From Streptomyces sp. G44 (lineage in GTDB: Bacteria > Actinomycetota > Actinomycetes > Streptomycetales > Streptomycetaceae): a stretch of DNA of 39,081 bases. Under the pieces are notes generated by a model. That model searched no databases. It saw only the letters and a program-made list of their open reading frames with translations, and was not told where the DNA came from. Positions 35,001 to 39,081 of the stretch are shown piece after piece. The stretch is from the NCBI RefSeq assembly GCF_016905445.1, contig NZ_JAFEXF010000054.1, forward strand, positions 1 through 39,081, in the 5' to 3' direction. Every line of letters starts with the position of its first letter. Position 1 is the first letter of the stretch. The translations under genes were made by a program, and so were the position numbers.

Positions 35001-37190
35001 GGGCTGGCCCGCGGCTACCTGGGGCGGCCGGCGTTCACCGCGGAGCGCTTCGTCGCGAACCCGTTCGGGACGGGCGAGCGGATGTACCGCACCGGCGACG
35101 TGGTGCGGTGGACCCGCGAGGGCGAACTGATCTTCGCGGGCCGCGCCGACGACCAGATCAAGGTGCGCGGACACCGGATCGAGCCCGGCGAGGTCGAGTC
35201 CGCCCTCGCGAACTGCCCCGGCGTCCACGAGGCCGTGGTGACCCTGCGCGAGGACCGGCTGATCGGCTATGTGGCCGCCGACCCGGAGGTGGTGGACGAG
35301 CGGACCGTACGCGCGTACGCCGCCGGTGTCCTGCCCGAGCACATGGTGCCGACGGCGGTCCTCGTCCTGGACGCGCTGCCGCTGACCGCCAACGGCAAGC
35401 TGGACCGGGCCGCGCTCCCCGCGCCCGACTTCGCCGGACGCGTCGCGGGCCGCGCGCCGCGCACGGAGACCGAGCGCATCCTGTGCGACCTGTTCGCCGA
35501 GATGCTGCGGCTCGAACGGGTCGGCGCCGACGACGGCTTCTTCGAACTGGGCGGCGACTCGATCAGCTCGATGCAGCTGGTGTCGCGGGCGCGCCGGGCG
35601 GGACTGGTCATGACGCCCCGGCATGTGTTCGAGGAGAAGACCCCCGAGCGCCTCGCGGCCGTGGTGGAGGCGGCCGGGACGGCGGAACGCGCCGTCGCCG
35701 ACGACGGCGTGGGCGAGGTGCCCTGGACCCCGGTGATGCTGGCGTTCGGCGAGCGCGCCACCGGCGCCCGGTTCGCCCAGTGGATGACCGTCGGCGCTCC
35801 GGCGGGGCTCAGTACGGACGTACTGGCCGCCGGTCTCGGCGCCCTGCTCGACACCCACGACATGCTGCGGGCGAGGACCGTCCCGGGCGAGCCGAGGCTG
35901 ATCGTCGGCGAGCGGGGGTCGGTGGACGCCGGGCGGCTGGTCACGCGCGTGGACGCGGTGGGCGCGCCGGCCGGGGCCCTGGACGGGATCGCGGGCCGGT
36001 CGGCGGCCGAGGCCGCCGAGCGCCTCGACCCGGCCTCCGGCGTCCTGGCACGGGCCGTCTGGGTCGACGCGGGGCCCGGACGCACCGGGCGGGTCGTGCT
36101 CGTCCTGCACCACCTCGTCGTCGACGGGGTGTCCTGGCGCATCCTGCTCCGGGACCTGCGCACGGCGTGCGAGGCGGCGGCGGCCGGGCGCCCGCCCCGC
36201 CTGGACCCGGTGGGCACGTCGTTCCGGCACTGGGCGCGACTGCTCGCCGCGCAGGCGCGCGAGGAGAGGCGGGTCGCGGAACTGGACGACTGGCTCGCAG
36301 TGCTCGGCACACCACAACCGCTTCTGGCAGAACGGCTGTTGGATCCGCGCGTGGATACCGCCGGCACCCTCCGCCGGCACTCGTGGACGCTGCCGCCGGA
36401 TCAGGCGGCCACCCTGGTGGGCCGGACGCCGGGAGCCTTCCACTGCGGTGTCCGCGAGGTGCTCCTCGCGACGCTCGCGGGCGCGGTCGCCCACTGGCGT
36501 CCGGAGACCGCCGAAGGCCTCCTGGTGGACGTCGAGGGGCATGGCCGCGCACCGCTGGAGGGCGTGGACCTGTCCCGGACCGTCGGGTGGTTCACCGCGG
36601 TGCACCCGGTCCGCCTGGCGGTGACCGGCGCCGACCTGGACGACGCCATGAACGGCGGTCCCGCTGCGGGTACGTTGCTGAAGGCCGTGAAGGAGCAGGC
36701 CCGGGCCGTGCCCGGCGACGGCCTCGGCCACGAACTCCTCCGGCGTCTCAACCCCGAGGCGCGCCCGGTCCTCCAGGCCGCGCCGGCCGCGCAGATCGGG
36801 TTCAACTACCTCGGCCGGTTCCCCGCCACGACGGCGACGGGCACGGTCGGCGCCTGGCAGCCGGCCGGGGCGGCGGCGGACGGCGGCTCCACCGAACCGG
36901 ACCTGCCGGCCATGCACGTGGTGGAAGGGCTCGCGGTGGTCCGGGATACCCCGGAGGGGCCAGAGCTGACCGTCACCCTGAGCTGGCCCGGCCGGCTGCT
37001 GGCAGACGCCGACGCGCGGCGCCTGGGCCGCGCCTGGGTGCGGATGCTGGGCGGCCTCGCCGCCCACACGGACGCACCCGCCGCCGGTGGGCACACCCCT
37101 TCCGACTTCCGCCTCCTGGACCTCGCCCAGGACGAGGTCGACCAGTTCGAAGCGATAGCAGCCAAGTTCGAGGAGGGCCTGTCCCGGTGA
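26088..37190 (+). CDS. Trimodular NRPS, C-A(Hpg)-T-C-A-T-C-A-T-E
   Basis: 3,700 residues from the ATG at 26088, after GAGGGGGA; the ATG at 26085 is the alternative. Module 1: C1 (about 6-450, motif YDHLVMDVHG with D154/H155/D159), A1 (481-975), T1 (Ser1020). Module 2: C2 (1081-1530, HHAAVDG from 1211), A2, T2 (Ser2082). Module 3: C3 (HHVAVDG from 2273), A3, T3 (Ser3158), then E (about 3210-3690, HHLVVDG from 3341, RTVGWFTAVHPV, NYLGRF). By alignment to GrsA, A1 reads D-V-F-H-L-G-L-L-C, close to the 4-hydroxyphenylglycine code. A2 reads D-A-L-S-V-G-T-V-M and A3 D-V-A-A-M-G-Q-I-V; I cannot assign either. Residue 3 should become D. An N-terminal C domain implies an acyl or peptidyl donor from another protein. 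It is start/stop coupled to the next NRPS. Confidence 0.93.
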   Translation: MNGTAGRTLPLFDSQEGIWLAQRVEGSGRMYGVGQYVEIAGPVEAEIFEGALRHVVAETEILRVRWVEDGDKVTQVVAPGHPESSLRRLLHCADLSTGPRSDASADADPAAVAEEWMRAELRRDTGTDPHAARLFSYALLRLAPDRYVWFQRYDHLVMDVHGCSLVARRVADVYTAMLRGQVPEPAGHASLDELLRQESAYRASKRHALDRQYWLDHFADRPAPSGVPGHGGPAARIEGPRDILRETGHLPPSAVEALCAAAARAEVSWPRLVVAAVAAFTGRLTGTDEAVLSLPVSGRVSDEARRTPCTMANMLPLRLPAAPGTSLVDLAREAGREIGELLAHQNFRGERLRRELAWPAGDRWHFGPAVNVMPTAGETLWFGAHRGIVRDLSTRRVEDFGVLVSGWSAGEDMRVVFEANPALYDRDWLRAAHRSFLTFLEGAVRDPAVPVGRVEAVGGAELAMQAAAGNTPGRPVAADSVPALLARHLGWSMDAVAVVDGERSLSYGELDASAGRLASYLADAGVRRGDRVAVVMERSADLVVAMLAVWRAGAAFVPVDVAYPAERVALLLADSDPAAVVCTAAHLDAVPADAGAKPVVLDDPRVRAAVAARPSDGPALRVGGHDLAYVMYTSGSSGAPKGVAVPHASVAALAGDAGWPVGPGDAVLMHAPHAFDVSLFEVWVPLVAGGRVVIAGPGIVDAGRIRAAVADGVSALHVTAGMFRVLAEEDPECCTGLREVLTGGDVVPAGAVARVREACPEVAVRHLYGPTETTLCATWHVLPPGAPGGPTLPIGRPLGNRRVYVLDAALQPAPAGVVGELYVAGAGLAWGCLGRAGLTAERFVACPSGDGGRMYRTGDLVRWTPEGELLFVGRADEQVKIRGFRVETGEIEAVLAGHESVGQAVVVAREDGLGEKRLIAYVTTAGQGTGADARELRAYAADRLPEFMVPTAVLVLDALPLTVNGKLDRAALPSPGSVGAGGGRGPATPVEDVVCGLFGEILGLGRVGADVSFFDLGGDSLLGMRLVARVRAVLDAEVGIGELFGAPTAAGLARLIEGGGSGRAGGARVALRRRVRPDVVPLSFAQQRMWFLNRMEESVPGAAAAYNLPLALRVSGPLDVPALEAALGDVADRHESLRTVLPDVDGVPYQRVVDGEEGRPSLAVTRTGEERLAEVLAEQLEEGFDLRVDLPWRVRLLELGAGEAVLSVVAHHAAVDGWSMGVLARDLEAAYAARCEGRAPGWSPLPVRYADYALWQREALGDLDDPAGGLGRQLAYWKAALAGAPQELALPTDRSRPAVPSYRGRLVTMAVGAETHARLVEIAGRGRATMFMVVHAAVSVLLARMGAGEDIPLGTPVAGRGDAALEDLAGFFVNTLVLRTDLSGDPTFAELLERVRATDLAAYAHQDVPFERLVEELNPPRSVARNPLFQVMLALLNVPGPRWRLRGARVRPLPVAAPAARFDLAVTLAERRDERGAPAGMDGDLLLAADLFDEDTARLLADRLARVLDQVAANPRLRLSAVDVLSEHERTRVVERWNDTATAVPDASVPALFEERAARAPHAVAVRCGADALSYGELEARANRLARHLTGLGVGRESRVGLCLPRGVDMVTGELAVWKAGGAFVPLDPAYPADRLAFMVADSGARVVVCVGEPPVTAAPVVRLDDPETARLIAAEPAEPLGAPVLPDQLAYVIYTSGSTGRPKGVAVAHGGVANLAEAMRPALGVAAGVTMLQFASFSFDAAVLDVAATLAAGGTLAVATARERAEPAALARMIDTAGVSTASVVPSLLGVLDPAAVPGVRNWVLGAELLTAGLASRWTPRARVWNTYGPTEATVMTTLGPVDAGIGASDEPPPIGRPLANTRTYVLDGFLRPVAPGVVGEVYVAGPGVARGYVGRPDLTAERFVACPFAPTGGRMYRSGDLARWTADGRLLFAGRGDGQVKIRGFRVEPGEVEAALSAHPAVRQAVAVVREDRPGDRRLVAYLVPEGRRPLTPREARDHVARRLPEFMVPATVLVLDALPLTVNGKVDRAALPAPDLTARSFGREPRTQTEEIVCGLFAEVLGLEWVGADDGFFELGGDSLLAMRLIARVRAVLEAEVGIAELFGAPTVSGLARLIEGGVSGRAGGARVALRRRVRPDLVPLSFAQQRMWFLNRMEDAVPGAAAAYNLPLALRVSGPLDVPALEAALGDVADRHESLRTVFPDVDGVPYQHVLHGRAGRPPLTLVRTDEELLPETLAGHLSEGFDLRTEVPWRVRLLELGAGEAVLSVVAHHVAVDGWSMGVLARDLEAAYAARCQGRAPGRPPLPVQYADYTLWQREVLGELDDPAGVLGGQLAYWRAALAGLPQEIALPVDRPRPPVPTFEGRLVPVTADAETHARLVAVAGQGRATMFMVVHAAVSVLLARMGAGEDIPLGTPVAGRGDAALEDLAGFFVNTLVLRTDLSGDPTFAELLERVRATDLAAYAHQDVPFERLVEELNPARSLSRTPLFQVMLTLQNVPEATWDLPGVRVSPAPLPPRLAARFDLAVSMVERRDALGAPAGLDGELLYATDLFDEDTARTLARRLTRVLAQVAADPHIRLSDVDVLTEAERARVVEQWNDSRLPVPPSTVVGLFEERAARSPHAVAVVSGEHAVTYGELAERAARLARYLAGAGVGPECRVAVVAERSVALLVSLVAVSTAGGVFVPVDPEYPADRVAHLLADSEPAVILCTTATRAAVPTADPERSPNGAERPGPARRIVVLDDPATARDVASYAAEPLRPTERLAPLTGDNAAYVIYTSGSTGTPKGVAVTHHGLRNLVEDNLRRYGIDEDSRVLQLVSPSFDVSMADIWPTLCAGARLVLAPAGLDASGDELTRLARARRVTHLATTPTYLTQMRPEELPELRLLMTGGEPMPPDARRRWQRGRTLYNQYGVTEATIVSTASPVRSDHHGVSPIGGPIANIRVYVLDTSLRPVPVGVPGELYVAGAGLARGYLGRPAFTAERFVANPFGTGERMYRTGDVVRWTREGELIFAGRADDQIKVRGHRIEPGEVESALANCPGVHEAVVTLREDRLIGYVAADPEVVDERTVRAYAAGVLPEHMVPTAVLVLDALPLTANGKLDRAALPAPDFAGRVAGRAPRTETERILCDLFAEMLRLERVGADDGFFELGGDSISSMQLVSRARRAGLVMTPRHVFEEKTPERLAAVVEAAGTAERAVADDGVGEVPWTPVMLAFGERATGARFAQWMTVGAPAGLSTDVLAAGLGALLDTHDMLRARTVPGEPRLIVGERGSVDAGRLVTRVDAVGAPAGALDGIAGRSAAEAAERLDPASGVLARAVWVDAGPGRTGRVVLVLHHLVVDGVSWRILLRDLRTACEAAAAGRPPRLDPVGTSFRHWARLLAAQAREERRVAELDDWLAVLGTPQPLLAERLLDPRVDTAGTLRRHSWTLPPDQAATLVGRTPGAFHCGVREVLLATLAGAVAHWRPETAEGLLVDVEGHGRAPLEGVDLSRTVGWFTAVHPVRLAVTGADLDDAMNGGPAAGTLLKAVKEQARAVPGDGLGHELLRRLNPEARPVLQAAPAAQIGFNYLGRFPATTATGTVGAWQPAGAAADGGSTEPDLPAMHVVEGLAVVRDTPEGPELTVTLSWPGRLLADADARRLGRAWVRMLGGLAAHTDAPAAGGHTPSDFRLLDLAQDEVDQFEAIAAKFEEGLSR
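30062..30283 (+). repeat. Direct repeat copy 1 (C2 domain), identical to copy 2
   Basis: 222 bases with no difference seen by eye from 33248-33469, offset 3,186 bases or 1,062 codons. It lies inside a longer near-identical block (about 29,250-30,340 against 32,436-33,526) covering the end of the T domain and most of the C domain. Confidence 0.85.
33248..33469 (+). repeat. Direct repeat copy 2 (C3 domain), identical to copy 1
   Basis: Second copy of the 222-base stretch, inside the C3 coding region. The reading frame is kept. It indicates module duplication or gene conversion within the NRPS. Confidence 0.85.
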
Positions 37191-39081
37191 AGACTTCAGC
37201 CGCCGCCGACGGAGCGGCCCACGGGCCGTCCCACCGACCGGGCCCCGCATCGGCCCCCGCATCGGCCCCCGCCTCCGGGCAGGGCGGCCAGGGGGGTCCG
37301 GGCGGTCGGGGCTCGGCCCTGGAAGGAGTGTGGCCGCTGGCACCGCTCCAGAAAGGCCTGCTGTTCCACGCCGACTTCGACGACGAGGGCCCCGACGTCT
37401 ACGCCGTGCAGTTCCACCTGTCCATCCAAGGCCCGGTGGACGCCGACCGGTTACGGAGATCGTGGCAGGCACTCCTCGACCGGCACGCGGCGCTGCGGGC
37501 GAGCTTCCACCGCAGGAAGTCGGGCGAGTCGGTCCAACTCAGCGCCCGACACGTGACGTTGCCCTGGCGCGAGGCCGACCTGTCGGCGCGGGCGGAGCCC
37601 GACCGCGAGGCATGGGCCGGGGAACTGGCGGCACAGGAGCGGGCGAGGCGCCTGGACCTGACGGTTCCCCCACTGCTGCGGCTGCTCCTTCTCCGGCTCG
37701 GCCACCACCGCCACCGGCTCGTCGTGACCGTGCACCACCTGCTGATGGACGGCTGGTCGATGCCGGTCCTGATGAACGAGCTCTCGCAGGTCTACGCCGC
37801 GGGCGGCGACACGTCCGTACTCGCGCGGGCGGCGTCGTACGGCGACTATCTGGTGTGGCTGGGCCGCCAGGACAAGGAGGCCGCGCGGGCCGCCTGGCGG
37901 GCGGAGCTGGCGGGGGCCGACGAACCGACCCTCGTGGCACGCGAGGAAGCGGGCGGGGCGGGCGGAACGGGCGGGGCGGGCGCGGCAGGCGGAACAGGCG
38001 GGGCGGGTAGAGCAGCTGGGGTGCCGGTGCTGCCGGACGAACATGTGATCCGGCTCCCCGAGGCGGCCACCCGGGCCCTGGCCGAGACGGCGCGGGCACA
38101 CGGCCTGACGGTGAACACGGTCGTGCAGGGTGCGTGGGCGCTGGTCCTCGCGCGTCTCGCGGGCCGTACGGACGTCGTCTTCGGTGCGACCGTGGCCGGG
38201 CGCCCGGCCGAACTGCCGGGCGTGGAATCCATGGTGGGGCTGCTCATCAACACCCTGCCCGTACGGGTGCGCCTCGACGGCGGACAGCCGGTGTCGGAGC
38301 TGCTGGCCCGGCTCCAGGAACGCCAGTCCGCCCTGATCGACCACCAGCACCTGGGCCTCGCGGAGATCCAGAGGCTGGCCGGTCCCGGCGCCGTCTTCGA
38401 CACACTCGTCGTCTACGAGAACTATCCCGCCCCGCCCCCGGAACCGACCGCGCCCGACACCCCGGCCTTCTCCGTCTCACCGGGCCGGCAAGCGACCAAC
38501 TACCCGCTGACCCTCGGCGTCCTGCTGACCGACCACCTCCACGTCCGCTTCACCTACCGGCCCGACCTCTTCGACCAGCGGACCGTGGCGGCGCTGGGCC
38601 GACGCCTGGAGCGGGTGCTCGAACAGATCGTGGCGGATCCGTCGCTGCCGGTGGGCCGGGTGGAGGTCGCGGACGCCGTCGAGCGTGACCTGGTGGTGGA
38701 CACCTGGAATACGACGGCGGCGCCGGTGCCGGGTGTGTCGGTGCCGGAGCTGTTCGCCGGGCGGGTGGCGCGCATGCCGGACGCGGTGGCGGTGACGGAC
38801 GGCAAAGTGGCGTATACGTACGCGGAGTTGGCCGACAAGTCCGGTCGTCTGGCCGCGTATCTCGTGGGGTTGGGTGTGGGGCGGGGTGATCGTGTCGCGG
38901 TGGTGATGGAGCGGTCGGTGGATCTGGTGGTGGCGTTGCTGGGGGTGTGGCGGGCGGGTGGCCCGGTTCTTGCTGTTTCCCCCGGCGTTCTCTGGGGACG
39001 GATTGCTTGCCATCTGCGCCGCTCCCCCCCGTGGGGTGGTGGTCGTTGATGGGGCGGAGCGGGCGGGGGTGGCTGTGTCGG
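37187..39081 (+). CDS. Second NRPS, C(D-to-L type)-A..., truncated by the window edge
   Basis: Starts at a GTG overlapping the stop of the first NRPS. A 40-residue Ala/Ser/Pro/Gly linker (ASAPASAPAS) leads into a C domain of the post-epimerization kind: PLAPLQKGLLFHADFDDEG, then HHLLMDGWS, VFGATVAGRP and LLINTLPVRV. This fits the E domain that ends the upstream protein. A Gly/Ala/Thr-rich insertion of about 25 residues lies near 260-285. The A domain begins at about 515 (AVTDGKVAYTYAELADKSG, GDRVAVVMERSVDLVVALLG). After GVWRAGG (about 38,962) the frame falls apart: the frame in use stops at 39049, while VVVVDGAERAGVAVS, expected for an A domain, continues in another frame to the edge. That looks like indel errors at a contig end. 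Codon 89 (37451-37453) is TTA, the only in-frame TTA I found in the window. Confidence 0.88.

Noticed and set aside
26088..39081. Calling the cluster a glycopeptide antibiotic cluster.
   Set aside because: No Oxy P450, X domain, halogenase, glycosyltransferase or van genes are in the window; shared Hpg/Dpg supply and StrR-type sites are not enough.

Overview
The window looks like chromosome of a Streptomyces or close relative. It has very high GC, GTG and TTG starts, start/stop overlaps and a single TTA codon. The left part also has the gene order I recall from the S. coelicolor SCO0922-SCO0930 region. Both edges look like poor sequence: a poly-G tract at 1-200, and a reading-frame collapse after about 38,960.

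Region 1 (1-9,364) is probably core genome. It holds a truncated secreted Pro-rich protein (minus strand), a two-repeat lipoprotein, a DUF574-type SAM-dependent methyltransferase, a PAS-GGDEF-EAL cyclic-di-GMP protein (RmdA-like), a LysR regulator and a divergent sdhCAB operon. The LysR/sdhC gap has a clean T-N11-A operator. A short UvrA-like ABC ATPase (9,354-11,720, minus) converges on sdhB and separates the core from the cluster.

Region 2 (11,876-39,081) is the left part of a nonribosomal peptide cluster that makes and uses aryl-glycines. For 4-hydroxyphenylglycine (Hpg) there is a prephenate dehydrogenase (apparently frameshifted), HmaS, and an oxidase-aminotransferase fusion. For 3,5-dihydroxyphenylglycine (Dpg) there are DpgA, DpgB and DpgC, with the aminotransferase serving both routes. 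DpgD is not in the window; an alpha/beta hydrolase follows dpgC. An MbtH protein, an ABC exporter and an orphan histidine kinase come next. Then come a trimodular NRPS (C-A-T-C-A-T-C-A-T-E) and the start of a second NRPS that opens with a post-epimerization C domain. The first A domain reads as Hpg; the second and third give codes I cannot assign.

The main oddity is the hydroxymandelate oxidase (HmO) step. A decayed hmO sits just downstream of hmaS and still shows the catalytic signature, but it is broken by frameshifts and deletions. The intact-looking HmO domain fused to HpgT has lost the catalytic His/Arg segment and the active-site Lys. So no convincing HmO is visible here, although Hpg is clearly expected. 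Two identically spaced GTCCAA-N17-TTGGAC palindromes, one before the fusion gene and one before the NRPS, match the StrR/Bbr-type operators known from glycopeptide clusters. No StrR-like gene is in the window. A lone TTA codon in the second NRPS suggests bldA dependence. No halogenase, P450, glycosyltransferase, thioesterase domain or vanHAX-type resistance gene is present, so the product class stays open.
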